Assembly: GCA_013697625.1 (NCBI GenBank) | Contig: JACCWN010000056.1 | Location: 1 to 58,663, forward strand | DNA: 58,663 nucleotides | Reading direction: 5' to 3' | DNA from: Legionella sp. | GTDB lineage: Bacteria; Pseudomonadota; Gammaproteobacteria; Legionellales; Legionellaceae | Part shown: positions 10,208-20,576 of the stretch, in pieces | Layout: every line of letters begins with the position of its first letter | How positions within the stretch are numbered: position 1 is the stretch's first letter | Notes under the pieces: generated by a model | What the model was told of the DNA's origin: nothing | Seen by the model: only the letters and a program-made list of their open reading frames with translations | The model's database searches: none | Made by a program: the position numbers and the translations under genes

Positions 10208-11815
10208 ATGGCCCAGATCTTAAGTCAAATAAACACTGCCAGCCAAACTTTCAAAGACAACCAAAGGTACATGAGTCAGTTGGTGGATGAGCTCCATCAA
10301 TTGCTCAAAGAAATAACTGTAGGTGGGCAAGAAAGTGCTCGTATCCGACATCAACAACAGGGTAAATTACTGGCAAGAGAAAGATTACAGCGATTATTGG
10401 ATCCAGGCAGCCCTTTTTTAGAATTGTCTAGCCTTGCAGCCCATCAAGTGTATGAAGATTGGGTGCCAGCTGCTGGGATAATCACAGGCATTGGCACTGT
10501 CAGTGGTGTTGAGTGCATGATAGTCATCAATGACGCTACCGTTAAAGGTGGCACATACTACCCTTTGACCGTAAAAAAACATTTAAGAGCTCAAGAAATT
10601 GCATTAATGAATCACCTACCTTGTATCTACTTAGTTGATTCTGGAGGTGCATTTTTACCGCTTCAAGACGAAGTATTTCCTGATAGAGAACATTTTGGGA
10701 GGATATTTTATAATCAGGCTAATCTGTCAGCACAAAATATTCCGCAGATTGCAGTAGTGATGGGATCTTGTACTGCTGGTGGTGCTTATGTTCCTGCTAT
10801 GGCTGATGAGTCTATCATGGTTAAGAATCAAGCCACCATTTTTCTAGGCGGGCCCCCCTTGGTTAAAGCTGCTACAGGTGAAATAATCAGCGCAGAAGCC
10901 TTAGGTGGTGCAGAAGTGCATTGCCGGCATTCAGGCGTTGCTGATCACTATGCTGAAAATGATGCCCATGCGCTTCATTTAGCGCGTGTAGCTATCAGTC
11001 ATTTAAATCATACAAAACCAGACTGTCTCAAACGCATAGAGTCTGTAGATCCGCTGTATGACACTCAGGAACTTGAAGGCATCATTCCAAGTGACCCTAG
11101 AAAACCTTTTGATGTCAGAGAAATCATTGCTCGCTTAGTAGATGGCTCAGAATTTGATGAATTCAAAGCACTGTATGGCACCACTTTGATTTGTGGCTTT
11201 GCAAGACTCTATGGCTATCCAGTTGGGATCATTGCTAATAATGGTATTTTATTCAGTGACAGTGCAGTTAAAGGTAGTCATTTTATAGAATTGTGTTGTC
11301 AAAGAAAAATACCCCTGATATTTCTACAGAATATCACAGGCTTTATGGTGGGCTCTAAATATGAGGCCTCTGGAATAGCCAAACATGGCGCAAAAATGGT
11401 CACTGCCGTCGCCAATGCCGCTGTACCTAAATTCACCGTCCTGTTGGGAGGCAGTTTTGGCGCAGGTAATTATGCTATGTGTGGTCGAGCTTTTGATCCT
11501 CGTTTTATCTGGTGCTGGCCCAATGCGCGCATCTCAGTCATGGGTGGGGAGCAGGCTGCCAATGTACTTGCCCAAGTTAATGAAGAAAAATACTTAAAAC
11601 AAAATAAAGATTGGTCAGAAGAAGAAAAAAGACAATTCATGTCTAACATACGTTCGCAATACGAAACGCAGGGTCATCCCTATTATGCCAGTGCCAGATT
11701 ATGGGATGATGGGGTAATATCTCCTAAAGATACCCGAATAATACTAGGCTTAAGTTTATCCGCAGCCTTAAATGCGCCCATCCATTCAACGCGCTTTGGC
11801 GTGTTTCGTATGTAA
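10208..11815 (+). CDS. liuB: 3-methylcrotonyl-CoA carboxylase, carboxyltransferase (beta) subunit
   Basis: This subunit transfers CO2 from biotin to 3-methylcrotonyl-CoA, giving 3-methylglutaconyl-CoA. The 535 residues carry two crotonase-like carboxyltransferase halves. Visible family blocks are [100 protein letters not shown] and [16 protein letters not shown]. The combination [11 protein letters not shown] with [11 protein letters not shown] fits methylcrotonyl-CoA rather than propionyl-CoA carboxylase. The biotin subunit is two genes downstream. Confidence 0.95.
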   Translation: MAQILSQINTASQTFKDNQRYMSQLVDELHQLLKEITVGGQESARIRHQQQGKLLARERLQRLLDPGSPFLELSSLAAHQVYEDWVPAAGIITGIGTVSGVECMIVINDATVKGGTYYPLTVKKHLRAQEIALMNHLPCIYLVDSGGAFLPLQDEVFPDREHFGRIFYNQANLSAQNIPQIAVVMGSCTAGGAYVPAMADESIMVKNQATIFLGGPPLVKAATGEIISAEALGGAEVHCRHSGVADHYAENDAHALHLARVAISHLNHTKPDCLKRIESVDPLYDTQELEGIIPSDPRKPFDVREIIARLVDGSEFDEFKALYGTTLICGFARLYGYPVGIIANNGILFSDSAVKGSHFIELCCQRKIPLIFLQNITGFMVGSKYEASGIAKHGAKMVTAVANAAVPKFTVLLGGSFGAGNYAMCGRAFDPRFIWCWPNARISVMGGEQAANVLAQVNEEKYLKQNKDWSEEEKRQFMSNIRSQYETQGHPYYASARLWDDGVISPKDTRIILGLSLSAALNAPIHSTRFGVFRM

Positions 11816-11828
11816 AAAAAGGACTTCC

Positions 11829-12605
11829 GTGAGTGACTTATTAGTTGACATACAAGAAAATATTTGCGAATTGACCCTTAATAGAGTCAATAAAAACAAT
11901 GCCTTTGATGATAAGCTGATACAGGCTTTATGCAATGCTTATCTCGATGCCATTCAAAGTTCCAAAGTCCGAGTCATCTTGCTTAAATCTAATGGCAAAC
12001 ATTTTTCGGCTGGGGCTGATTTGGAGTGGATGCAACGTATGGCACAGTTTGATGTTGAAGAGAATACAGACGACGCCCTCCTCCTGGCTCAACTGATGCA
12101 TACTATTTATCATTGCCCTAAGCCCACCATCACTATGATACAAGGCAGTGCAATTGGAGGTGGTATCGGTCTGATTGCTGCCAGTGATGTGGGGATTGCG
12201 GCACTAAATGCTAGCTTTTGTTTCTCAGAAGTCCAGTTGGGTTTGATACCTGCAGTGATTAGTCCTTTTATAGTAAAAGCCATTGGCGAGCGTGCTACCA
12301 AGGCTTTGTTTATGAGCGCTGAGGTTTTTGACGCACCCCGTGCTTTGACTTTGAATTTGATACACCACTGTGTTCCTGAAGAAAAATTACTTGAATTTAC
12401 TCTAAATTATGCAAAAAAATGTTGCAATAACGCGCCCAATTCGGTGGTAGAGGCTAAAATATTAGTTTCAGCAGTTGCGAATAGACCTATTGATATAGAA
12501 ATGGCCAACTATACAGCCAAGCTTATAGCGCACAAAAGAGGGTCTGCTGAAGGCCAAAACGGTATTAAGGCTTTTTTAAATAAAGTAAAACCCAACTGGA
12601 ATTAA
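11829..12605 (+). CDS. liuC: Methylglutaconyl-CoA hydratase (enoyl-CoA hydratase family)
   Basis: It hydrates 3-methylglutaconyl-CoA to HMG-CoA, the step between the carboxylase and the lyase encoded on either side. The crotonase fold is shown by [13 protein letters not shown] (oxyanion hole), [12 protein letters not shown] and [16 protein letters not shown]. The reading frame is open back into liuB, but the GTG at 11829 is the likely start: AGGA sits about 6 bases upstream, and the protein then begins at the crotonase N-terminus and is 258 residues long, the usual size. It lies 13 bp after the liuB stop and 8 bp before the alpha subunit. Confidence 0.9.
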   Translation: MSDLLVDIQENICELTLNRVNKNNAFDDKLIQALCNAYLDAIQSSKVRVILLKSNGKHFSAGADLEWMQRMAQFDVEENTDDALLLAQLMHTIYHCPKPTITMIQGSAIGGGIGLIAASDVGIAALNASFCFSEVQLGLIPAVISPFIVKAIGERATKALFMSAEVFDAPRALTLNLIHHCVPEEKLLEFTLNYAKKCCNNAPNSVVEAKILVSAVANRPIDIEMANYTAKLIAHKRGSAEGQNGIKAFLNKVKPNWN

Positions 12606-12613
12606 GGGATTTC

Positions 12614-14572
12614 ATGTTTGATACTATTCTTATCGCAAATCGAGGTGAAATTGCCTGTCGGATCATCAAAACTGCTGGCGCCATGGGGATATGTTCTGTG
12701 GCTGTTTATTCAGATATTGATAAAGAAAGTCTGCATGTAAAACTTGCTGATAAAGGGTACTGTATTGGGAGCGCGCGCGCTCAAGACAGTTATCTTAACA
12801 TTGACCACATCATTGCAGCAGCAAAAGCAAGTGGCGCACAAGCCATTCATCCTGGTTATGGTTTTTTGTCAGAAAATCCTAAATTTGCCCAAGCATGTTT
12901 GGATGCAGACTTGGTTTTTATTGGCCCCAGTGTACAATCTATGGAAGCCATGGCTTCAAAGCAACTGGCCAAACAAAGACTTGAAACCACAAATGTCCCC
13001 TTAACGCCTGGCTACCATGGAACAGATCAAGCAGAAGCAAGGCTGCTCAAAGAAGCAAAGTTGATGGGATTTCCTATCCTTATCAAAGCGGCCAATGGCG
13101 GAGGCGGTAAAGGCATGCGTTCTGTGCATCAAGAATCTGACTTTATGCCCGCTTTGGCTGCAGCCAAACGTGAATCCCTGGCAAGTTTTGCAGACGACAC
13201 TGTGATATTAGAAAAACTAATCTTAAACCCACGTCACATTGAAGTGCAAGTAATGGCCGATAGCAAGGGACAGGTGGTTCATCTTTTTGAAAGAGATTGC
13301 TCCATTCAAAGGCGACATCAAAAAATCATCGAAGAAGCCCCGGCACTAGGTTTACCTGACACTTTAAGAAAAGATCTTGCCAAAGCAGCTTGTGAAGTTG
13401 CGCAATCAATCCAATACACAGGGGCTGGGACTGTAGAGTTTTTAGTAGAGAATAACGAACGTTTTTATTTTATGGAAATGAATACTCGACTTCAAGTTGA
13501 GCACCCAGTGACTGAACTCATTACAGGCTTAGACTTGGTGGCCTGGCAGTTAAAAATTGCAGCTGGAGAAAGTTTACCCTTAACTCAAAACGAGATACAT
13601 GCAAAGGGACATGCCATAGAGTGTCGTATATACGCAGAAGATCCTTTTAATGAATTTGTCCCATCCATAGGTCAAATTCACATGCTGCATGAACCCAGCG
13701 GTGAAGGTATTCGCATCGACTCTGGAATTACATTGGGGTCACATATTTCAAAATATTATGATCCTATGATTGCAAAACTGATAGCCTTTGGAGAAACGCG
13801 CACTGAGTCCTTACAAAGGATGGAGCAGGCACTTAACCATTTTTATATTGGTGGCGTCAAAACAAACCTTCCTTTTTTACAGGCAATTTGCCAAAATCCA
13901 CAATTTAAAGCAGCAACCATCAGTACAGACTTCTTAGAAAAAACATCCCTTTCTTTGAAGATACCAGATAAAACCCAGGCAATATTGATGACCATAGGAT
14001 TTGATTATTTAAAAACCATACAAGCCATTTCTGATCCCTTGTTCCAAGATAGTTTTGCTTGGCAATCACACACTGAGAGAACTTGGGTGTGGTCCTACTT
14101 AGATGGCGACGAGCGTCTAGATGCTTATATTTATCCTATCAATCATACTCAATGTACAGTCACCATGCGAGGTGAAAAGCATGCCTTGCACTCTGAGTTG
14201 GTGGAAGATACATTATATGTTGAAATAGACAATCATTATCATAAAGCACAAGTCTATGATTTAAATAAGCAGGTTAGGCTCTTTACTGAACAAGGGCAAA
14301 TAGAGGTTGATCGCTTTAGTTGGTCTCAAGATAACAAATCGGTACAGAAGGGACAACTCACAGCACCCATGTCTGCAACGGTGGTAGCCATTCTAAAAAA
14401 TGTCGGTGATACTGTGAAAAAAGGCGACAGTCTCATTGTATTGGAGGCGATGAAAATGGAACACACAATACATGCGCCAGCTGATGGCATTTTATCTGAG
14501 GTTTATTATAAGGTAGGCTCACAGGTGGATGAAGGTGCACAATTATTAGCATTGAGTGCAGCAGATCAATAA
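12614..14572 (+). CDS. liuD: 3-methylcrotonyl-CoA carboxylase, biotin-containing (alpha) subunit
   Basis: The 652-residue protein carries a biotin carboxylase domain at about 1-450 ([23 protein letters not shown]-grasp loop [25 protein letters not shown]). A linker follows, then a C-terminal biotinyl domain with the acceptor Lys614 in EAMKMEH. The enzyme carboxylates biotin with ATP and bicarbonate, and the beta subunit then transfers the carboxyl group. The fused layout and the size are those of MCC and PCC alpha subunits; the pathway context selects MCC. It is tightly packed between the hydratase and HMG-CoA lyase. The biotin ligase must be elsewhere. Confidence 0.95.
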   Translation: MFDTILIANRGEIACRIIKTAGAMGICSVAVYSDIDKESLHVKLADKGYCIGSARAQDSYLNIDHIIAAAKASGAQAIHPGYGFLSENPKFAQACLDADLVFIGPSVQSMEAMASKQLAKQRLETTNVPLTPGYHGTDQAEARLLKEAKLMGFPILIKAANGGGGKGMRSVHQESDFMPALAAAKRESLASFADDTVILEKLILNPRHIEVQVMADSKGQVVHLFERDCSIQRRHQKIIEEAPALGLPDTLRKDLAKAACEVAQSIQYTGAGTVEFLVENNERFYFMEMNTRLQVEHPVTELITGLDLVAWQLKIAAGESLPLTQNEIHAKGHAIECRIYAEDPFNEFVPSIGQIHMLHEPSGEGIRIDSGITLGSHISKYYDPMIAKLIAFGETRTESLQRMEQALNHFYIGGVKTNLPFLQAICQNPQFKAATISTDFLEKTSLSLKIPDKTQAILMTIGFDYLKTIQAISDPLFQDSFAWQSHTERTWVWSYLDGDERLDAYIYPINHTQCTVTMRGEKHALHSELVEDTLYVEIDNHYHKAQVYDLNKQVRLFTEQGQIEVDRFSWSQDNKSVQKGQLTAPMSATVVAILKNVGDTVKKGDSLIVLEAMKMEHTIHAPADGILSEVYYKVGSQVDEGAQLLALSAADQ

Positions 14573-14580
14573 CAAAAGAG

Positions 14581-15495
14581 ATGGACATGGACTATCCCCA
14601 AAAGGTAACATTAATTGAGGTCGGACCTCGTGATGGGCTACAAAATGAAAATGCTTTTGTGGACACCCAACAAAAAATTCAATTCATCAATGCACTGAGT
14701 CAAACTGGTTTAACCCAGATTGAAGTGACAAGTTTCGTTTCCACCAAATCTATTCCTCAATTGGCGGACAATGCCTATGTATATACCCATATAGACAAGG
14801 CGCCCTCTATTAGTTATACAGCCTTGGTGCCTAATGAAAAAGGCATGTTGATGGCACTGGAAGCTGGTGTACAACAGATTGCAGTATTCACCGCTGCCAG
14901 TGAATTATTCAACCAACGCAATATCAATTGTTCAATAGCTGAAAGTCTCAAACGCATTGAAAAAGTCATGGTGTTAGCGAAAAAAAATAATATACTGGTT
15001 AGAGGGTATATCTCTTGTGTTTTAGGCTGCCCCTATGAAGGAGATATTAGTCCACAAACCGTGGCTCAAGTAACAAAGCAATTACTCAATCTAGGTGTTG
15101 ATGAAATTTCATTGGGAGATACCATTGGTGTTGGTACACCCAAACAAACCAAATATCTCTTAGATGAAATATTAAAACACCTGCACATTGACAAACTTGC
15201 CATGCATTTTCATGATACATATGGACAGGCAATCGCTAACATTTTCAGTACATTGTGTTATGGGGTCCACCGGTTTGATAGCTCCGTTGCAGGACTGGGA
15301 GGCTGTCCTTATGCCCGAGGCGCAAGTGGTAATGTGGCTACAGAAGATGTTTTATATTTAATGCATGGTTTAGGTATACACACAGGCGTGGATATATTTA
15401 AAATCCTTGCTGCAGGTCAACAACTGTGTGCTTTTTTAAAGAAAAAAAATCAATCAAAGGTAGCCAATGCCCTGTTGGCGAATCCAAGCCATTAA
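14581..15495 (+). CDS. mvaB: Hydroxymethylglutaryl-CoA lyase
   Basis: It cleaves HMG-CoA to acetyl-CoA and acetoacetate, ending leucine degradation. The 304-residue TIM barrel has the N-terminal metal/substrate motif EVGPRDGLQNE, the metal-binding HFHDTYGQA, and the signature loop GLGGCPYARGASGN with the catalytic Cys. The start is ATG at 14581, followed by a second ATG at 14587. It lies 8 bp after the carboxylase alpha subunit. Homocitrate synthase-like relatives lack the GGCPYA loop, so the call is firm. Confidence 0.95.
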   Translation: MDMDYPQKVTLIEVGPRDGLQNENAFVDTQQKIQFINALSQTGLTQIEVTSFVSTKSIPQLADNAYVYTHIDKAPSISYTALVPNEKGMLMALEAGVQQIAVFTAASELFNQRNINCSIAESLKRIEKVMVLAKKNNILVRGYISCVLGCPYEGDISPQTVAQVTKQLLNLGVDEISLGDTIGVGTPKQTKYLLDEILKHLHIDKLAMHFHDTYGQAIANIFSTLCYGVHRFDSSVAGLGGCPYARGASGNVATEDVLYLMHGLGIHTGVDIFKILAAGQQLCAFLKKKNQSKVANALLANPSH

Positions 15496-15513
15496 AGCTC
15501 TGTAGGATGCAGT

Positions 15514-17457
15514 ATGAGTAAGCCATTATGGGAACCAAAAAATCCAAAAAAAAGCACCCTTTGGCGCTTTATGCAGGCTGTCTCCAAAGAGCAGGGATTA
15601 TCCTTTGAAGGGTATCAAGTATTTTATGAATGGTCTATTCAACAACCTGGCTTATTTTGGAAAAGTCTTTGTGATTTTTTAGATTTTAAATTTGATCCCT
15701 TGCCACAAGCAATCCTTGTGATAAATGAATTTGAGGACATGATGGATGCGCGATGGTTTGAGGGTGCCCAGTTTAATTTTGCCCAAAAGTTATTGTCTCG
15801 CAGAGACTATCATATAGCCATTAACAGCGTAAATGAACTTGGGGAAAAAACAAGCTTAACTTATAAACAACTTTACGCTCAGGTGGCACACTGTGCAGCT
15901 GGCTTAAGCGCAATTGGCCTCAAAGCCAATGACCGAGTCGCTGCACTGATGCCAAATACAGCATACACCATCATTGCGATGCTGGCTGCCACCTCTTTAG
16001 GCGCAATTTGGGCTGCTTGTTCCCCAGATTTTGGGTCTGAAGCAGCATTTGATAGATTAGGCCAAATCAATCCAACCGTCCTATTTATATGCGATGGGCA
16101 TACCTATCATGGAAAAAAACACAGCGCCCTTGAAAAAATTATCCGATTCCACGCTTTGGACTCTCTAAAACAATTGGTCATTATTCCCAATATCAATGAA
16201 CCCATTCATCTAGAGTCGCTTCCTAAGGCCATCATGTGGGAGTCCTTTATTAAACCTGCAGACAGTTGCCACTTTGTGTCTTTGCCCTTTAATCATCCAG
16301 TTTATATTTTATTTTCCTCTGGCACTACTGGTAAACCCAAATGTATAGTCCATGGTGCCGGCGGTACCTTATTACAACATCTTAAAGAATTAGCCTTACA
16401 CTGTAATTTAAAGGCACAAGACAATTTGTGCTTTTATACCACTTGCGGCTGGATGATGTGGAATTGGATGGTTTCCGCACTTGCACTTGGTTCTACTCTG
16501 ACTTTGTATGAAGGCTCCCCAACCTTTCCAGAAAACAGCAGACTGTTCCAATTGATTGAACAGGAAAAAATAACCGTGTTTGGTACCAGCGCAAAATATC
16601 TTTCAACTATGGAAAAATCCCAAGTGCATCCAAAGTCTGATTGTGACCTTAAATTCTTGCGTTGTATCCTTTCAACAGGTTCTCCCCTACTTCCAAAGGG
16701 GTTTAAATATGTGTATGAACACATTAAAACCGATGTACAACTGTCATCAATCTCAGGTGGTTCTGATATCATTTCCTGTTTTGCATTGGGTAATCCACTG
16801 TTGCCAGTTTATAGTGGAGAAATTCAGTGCTTGGGCTTAGGTATGGCTGTTGCGGTATTTGATGAGCAAGGTCAGGCAATAGAAAATGAACTGGGCGAAT
16901 TGGTCTGCACCAAGCCCTTTCCCTCTATGCCACTTGGTTTTTGGAATGATCCAGAGCGTGTGGCTTATAAAAACGCTTACTTCAAACGCTTTCCCCACAT
17001 TTGGACCCATGGAGATTATGCCAAAATTACGGTCCATCATGGGTTGATCATCGATGGGCGCTCCGATGCAATATTAAATCCAGGTGGCGTACGCATTGGT
17101 ACGGCAGAAATTTATAGACAATTAGACAAGGTAGATGAGATAGTTGACAGCGTCGTTATTGGGCAACGCTGGCAAGATGACATACGGCTGATTTTATTTG
17201 TGGTTTTAAACAAAGGGTTACTGCTAAATGATGAGCTTCGTACTATAATACGCCAGATTATCCGTCAACATGCGTCTCCTAGGCATGTTCCCGCTAAAAT
17301 CTTACAGGTACCTGATGTACCAAGGACGATGAATGGGAAATTGGTAGAACTTGCCGTACGCCAAGTGGTGCATGGTGAATCGGTAAATAACCTGCATTCT
17401 TTGGTTAATCCTCAATGCTTGGATTATTTCAAAAACAGAGAAGAATTAAATGATTGA
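15514..17457 (+). CDS. acsA: Acetoacetyl-CoA synthetase (acetoacetate-CoA ligase)
   Basis: This ANL-superfamily enzyme activates acetoacetate to acetoacetyl-CoA with ATP. The 647 residues show the ATP-binding P-loop [14 protein letters not shown], the A5-like region [22 protein letters not shown] and the C-terminal [20 protein letters not shown], with the late motif [14 protein letters not shown]. Length and SGGSDI motif are those of acetoacetyl-CoA synthetases rather than acetyl-CoA synthetases. Here it would take the acetoacetate made by HMG-CoA lyase and feed the thiolase encoded earlier in the operon. Its last codons overlap the metN start by 8 bp. Confidence 0.93.
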   Translation: MSKPLWEPKNPKKSTLWRFMQAVSKEQGLSFEGYQVFYEWSIQQPGLFWKSLCDFLDFKFDPLPQAILVINEFEDMMDARWFEGAQFNFAQKLLSRRDYHIAINSVNELGEKTSLTYKQLYAQVAHCAAGLSAIGLKANDRVAALMPNTAYTIIAMLAATSLGAIWAACSPDFGSEAAFDRLGQINPTVLFICDGHTYHGKKHSALEKIIRFHALDSLKQLVIIPNINEPIHLESLPKAIMWESFIKPADSCHFVSLPFNHPVYILFSSGTTGKPKCIVHGAGGTLLQHLKELALHCNLKAQDNLCFYTTCGWMMWNWMVSALALGSTLTLYEGSPTFPENSRLFQLIEQEKITVFGTSAKYLSTMEKSQVHPKSDCDLKFLRCILSTGSPLLPKGFKYVYEHIKTDVQLSSISGGSDIISCFALGNPLLPVYSGEIQCLGLGMAVAVFDEQGQAIENELGELVCTKPFPSMPLGFWNDPERVAYKNAYFKRFPHIWTHGDYAKITVHHGLIIDGRSDAILNPGGVRIGTAEIYRQLDKVDEIVDSVVIGQRWQDDIRLILFVVLNKGLLLNDELRTIIRQIIRQHASPRHVPAKILQVPDVPRTMNGKLVELAVRQVVHGESVNNLHSLVNPQCLDYFKNREELND

Positions 17458-18475
17458 ATTACATGGGTTATCTAAATCTTTTGCAGGCAAACCTGCTTTG
17501 CAAGAGATTGACTTGTTTATACAAGAAGGTGAAATTTTTGGAATCATTGGTAAAAGTGGTGCTGGTAAGTCTACATTATTACGCAGCATTAATTTATTAG
17601 AACGTCCCGATGGTGGAGAAGTTATCATCGATGGCCAAGATTTAATGAGGTTATCTCGTAAGCAATTAGCCTTGGCCCGTCATAAAATGTCTATGATTTT
17701 CCAACATTTTAATTTGCTTAGTTCAAAAACCGTTTTCGATAATATTGCCTTACCTATGCGTATTCAAGGCATAGATGAACAGAGTATTCAGACAAAAATT
17801 GATGAGTTGCTTCCAGTGGTGGAGTTAGAGGACAAAAAATTTGCATATCCTCATGAATTAAGTGGCGGACAAAAACAAAGAGTAGCCATTGCACGCGCCT
17901 TGAGTTGTTCTCCTAAAATATTACTTTGCGATGAAGCAACCTCAGCTTTGGATCCTAAAACAACCGACGCTATTTTATCTTTACTAAAAAAAATCAATGG
18001 ATTATATGGAATTACCATTGTTCTTATTACTCATGAAATGGATGTTGTAAAACGCATATGTAAGCGTCTTTCCGTGATGATAGATGGTAGAATTGCTGAA
18101 ACAGAAGCTTTATCCCAAGTATTTACCAAAAAAGATAGTCTTGCTCGTCAAATGTTATATGCTCAATTAAGTCCTAAATTACCCGACTGCCTTACGCATA
18201 ATATGGCCCCCTATGCCACTGACAAACCACTGCTGCGTTTGTATTTTCATGGTTTTGAAGCCACCACCCCTTTCATCAGCCAAACAAGCCGTGATTTAAA
18301 TATTGACATAAACATCTTACTAGCCAATATTGACCGCTTTGATACCATAACCTGCGGTGTCTTGGTTGTGGAGTTAACTGCAAATCCTTTGTTGTTAGAT
18401 GCGTTTCTAGAACGGTGCCAACAAGCACAATTGAATGTGGAGGTTTTAGGATATGTCCTACCTGATGGTATATAA
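17450..18475 (+). CDS. metN: Methionine ABC transporter ATP-binding protein
   Basis: The 341-residue protein has an ABC domain (Walker [10 protein letters not shown], signature LSGGQKQR, Walker [13 protein letters not shown], switch His in ITHEMD). A C-terminal NIL domain at about 260-341 binds methionine and trans-inhibits transport in MetNI systems. The start overlaps the acetoacetyl-CoA synthetase gene by 8 bp, so no separate leader, MetJ site or SAM riboswitch can fit directly ahead of it. metI overlaps its 3' end. Together with metI and metQ this is a complete D/L-methionine importer. Confidence 0.93.
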   Translation: MIELHGLSKSFAGKPALQEIDLFIQEGEIFGIIGKSGAGKSTLLRSINLLERPDGGEVIIDGQDLMRLSRKQLALARHKMSMIFQHFNLLSSKTVFDNIALPMRIQGIDEQSIQTKIDELLPVVELEDKKFAYPHELSGGQKQRVAIARALSCSPKILLCDEATSALDPKTTDAILSLLKKINGLYGITIVLITHEMDVVKRICKRLSVMIDGRIAETEALSQVFTKKDSLARQMLYAQLSPKLPDCLTHNMAPYATDKPLLRLYFHGFEATTPFISQTSRDLNIDINILLANIDRFDTITCGVLVVELTANPLLLDAFLERCQQAQLNVEVLGYVLPDGI

Positions 18476-19100
18476 CTTATTCATTGCAACCGGTGAAACA
18501 CTTTACATGGTGTTGACCAGCACCTTATTTGCAGTTTTATTGGGATTGCCCTTGGGCATTTTACTTCATAAAACCCATTACATTAGACCAAGCCCTACAG
18601 TATATAAGGCCTTATCTGCTCTGATCAATATCACCCGTTCCATCCCATTTATAATTTTGTTGGTTGCTATCATCCCATTAACCAGGTTTATAGTTGGGAC
18701 CTCCATTGGATTGAATGCTGCCATAGTACCCTTAAGCTTAGGTGCTACCCCATTTTTTGCGCGCTTGGTTGCTAATACATTAAACACCTTACCCAGTGGC
18801 TTAATTGAAACGGGTTATTCTATGGGAGCAACCACCAAGCAAATTATTTTTTATATCCTTTTACCTGAGGCTAGATCGGCCTTGATCCACGCCGTTACTC
18901 TAACTGCAATCACGTTGGTTAATTATTCTGCAATGGCTGGCGTTGTAGGCGCAGGCGGGCTTGGAACTTTGGCAATTAATTATGGTTATCAACGTTTTGA
19001 TGCTGGAGTCATGCTGGCAACTGTTGTAATATTGATTATTATGGTACAAGTTATACAATCTTGCGGAGATTTTTTTGCAAAGCGTTTTTTTCGACATTGA
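18453..19100 (+). CDS. metI: Methionine ABC transporter permease
   Basis: The 215-residue inner-membrane protein has five or six hydrophobic helices and the binding-protein-dependent permease EAA region ([23 protein letters not shown]). It overlaps metN by 23 bp. GGAGG followed by AGG precede the ATG at 18453; an ATG at 18465 is the alternative. It pairs with MetN and the lipoprotein MetQ encoded 10-16 bp downstream. Confidence 0.93.
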   Translation: MSYLMVYNLFIATGETLYMVLTSTLFAVLLGLPLGILLHKTHYIRPSPTVYKALSALINITRSIPFIILLVAIIPLTRFIVGTSIGLNAAIVPLSLGATPFFARLVANTLNTLPSGLIETGYSMGATTKQIIFYILLPEARSALIHAVTLTAITLVNYSAMAGVVGAGGLGTLAINYGYQRFDAGVMLATVVILIIMVQVIQSCGDFFAKRFFRH

Positions 19101-19116
19101 TTTGGAGTAGTTGTGC

Positions 19117-19893
19117 ATGCGTATTTTAAGTATTTTATTAATCATAATCATTCTTTCAGCCTGTAATAAGCCTTCTTCAAATCCCAATACCCTCGTTATA
19201 GGTACTATTTCAGGACCAGAGTCCGAACTGGTTGAAACAGCCAAACAAGTGGCTGAAGGTAAAGGGTTACATATTAAAATTGTAGAATTTAACGACTATA
19301 ATTTACCCAATCAAGCCTTACAAGATGGCAGTTTGGATGCCAATGTTTATCAACATTTACCTTATTTAAAAGCAGCATTAAAGGCACATGGCTATACGCT
19401 TGAAGCCATTGGTAGAACCTTTGTATACCCTATGGGTGTTTATTCACAAAAAATCAAATCTTTATCCCAGTTGGCAAATAATGCCCTAATTGCCTTACCT
19501 GATGACCCAAGTAATGAGACACGGGCTCTTTTATTGTTACAAAAAGCCGGTTTGATCAAAGTAAAAAATAACCCCTTAGGCGGCCTACAGGATATTAAAA
19601 GTAATCCTAAACAATTGAGATTTAAAGAAATCAATGCTGCACAATTACCCAGAGTTTTGCAAGATGTGGATGCAGCCGTTATTAATACCACCTTTGCACT
19701 ACCTGCTGGTTTAAACCCCACAGGCGCTCTCTTTATGGAAGGTAAAGACTCCCCCTATGCCAATGTCATTGTGGTGCGTAGTGATAGCTTAAAAAATCCA
19801 CAATTGAAATTATTTGTTCAAGCAATCAATTCTAATGAAGTAAAGGCCAAAGCCAAACAACTATTCGGCGATGCCGCTTTAGCAGCTTGGTAA
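19117..19893 (+). CDS. metQ: Methionine-binding lipoprotein
   Basis: MetQ captures methionine in the periplasm and delivers it to MetNI. The start is best placed at the ATG at 19117, not the TTG at 19111, since GGAG lies upstream at a good distance. The protein then begins MRILSILLII with a lipobox LSAC and lipidated Cys16. NLPA-family features follow: VIGTISGPESELVE, NDYNLPNQALQDGSLDANVYQH, YPMGVYSQ, IALPDDPSNETRAL and INTTFALPAGL. The mature length of about 240 residues is usual. It ends just before the first REP array. Confidence 0.93.
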   Translation: MRILSILLIIIILSACNKPSSNPNTLVIGTISGPESELVETAKQVAEGKGLHIKIVEFNDYNLPNQALQDGSLDANVYQHLPYLKAALKAHGYTLEAIGRTFVYPMGVYSQKIKSLSQLANNALIALPDDPSNETRALLLLQKAGLIKVKNNPLGGLQDIKSNPKQLRFKEINAAQLPRVLQDVDAAVINTTFALPAGLNPTGALFMEGKDSPYANVIVVRSDSLKNPQLKLFVQAINSNEVKAKAKQLFGDAALAAW

Positions 19894-19926
19894 TTGAAGG
19901 GATACCTTGATCCTTTACCAATGAAA

Positions 19927-20420
19927 CCTGTATTAGGCTGCGCTAATACAGGTTACGGGCATGATAGGTAGCCTGTATTAGACGAAGTCGTAATACAGGA
20001 GGTTATGCATCACAATTAATGGCAGGTATTCTAATAAAAAAAGCAGCCATGTTGACTATTTTATGATATATGCAGACCGGCGCTTCCTGTATTACGACTT
20101 CGTCTAATACAGGCTACGGGCATGATAGGTAGCCTGTATTAGACGAAGTCGTAATACAGGAGGTTATGCAATTCATCGCAGTCTAATAAAAATGTAGGCA
20201 TGATGGACTATTTTTTGTTATATGCAGACCGAGCGCTTCCTGTATTACGACTTCGTCTAATACAGGCTACGGGCATGATAGGTAGCCTGTATTAGACGAA
20301 GTCGTAATACAGGAGGTTATGCAATTCATCGCAGTCTAATAAAAAAGCAGACATGATGGACTATTTTATGTTATATGCAGACCGAGCGCTTTCCTGTATT
20401 ACGACTTCGTCTAATACAGG
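19927..20420. repeat. REP/BIME-like array, seven hairpins in inverted pairs
   Basis: Hairpins with 9-bp arms CCTGTATTA/TAATACAGG lie at 19927-19952, 19972-19999, 20086-20113, 20133-20160, 20239-20266, 20286-20313 and 20393-20420. They occur as inverted pairs separated by 19 bp, and the pair-plus-spacer unit repeats about every 153-159 bp with an 80-bp spacer that is itself conserved. Most copies have GTAG (or CTAC on the other strand) at the foot of the hairpin, as in REP elements. The first copy is decayed (foot GTAA, changed bulge). There is no coding sequence here. Confidence 0.85.
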
Positions 20421-20511
20421 CTACAGGTTGGTTTTTAAAAATTGATTTTGCTTTAATATTGAATAATTTAACTATGATCGGCAGTTTAAAATTTTTAATT
20501 AATCGAAATTT

Positions 20512-20531
20512 GTTAATTTTCACTTAATAAT
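20512..20531 (+). promoter_or_regulatory. Candidate PmrA box
   Basis: The site reads GTTAATTTT, CA, CTTAATAAT: two TTAAT direct repeats 11 bp apart. The published Legionella/Coxiella PmrA consensus is cTTAATatT, two bases, cTTAATatT. The match keeps both TTAAT cores and the final T of each half. It lies 7 bp upstream of a TATAAT at 20539-20544 and so covers the -35 region, the position expected for an activator of this family. A PmrA-like regulator is encoded at 55405-56079. Confidence 0.55.
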
Positions 20532-20538
20532 ACTTTGA

Positions 20539-20544
20539 TATAAT
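20539..20544 (+). promoter_or_regulatory. Candidate -10 hexamer
   Basis: A perfect TATAAT lies 32 bp upstream of the ATG at 20577. No good -35 hexamer stands at 16-18 bp, which fits activation through the adjacent PmrA-box-like site. Confidence 0.5.
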
Positions 20545-20576
20545 CTTATTTATATATATTCTTTAAGGTGGTTTTC

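Noticed and set aside
11772..11828. An earlier start for the methylglutaconyl-CoA hydratase overlapping liuB.
   Set aside because: The extension is liuB sequence read in another frame, and the GTG at 11829 has a good ribosome site and gives the usual protein length.
17300..17450. SAM riboswitch or MetJ operator ahead of metNIQ.
   Set aside because: metN overlaps the preceding CDS; the region is coding sequence with no matching operator repeats.
19894..19926. A terminator hairpin directly after metQ (AAGGGATACCTTGATCCTT).
   Set aside because: The pairing is short and interrupted, and no T-run follows.
19927..20420. Regular repeats of about 155 bp could be read as a CRISPR array.
   Set aside because: Repeat units are long palindromic pairs, and the intervening 80 bp are themselves conserved, not unique spacers. 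No cas genes are near.
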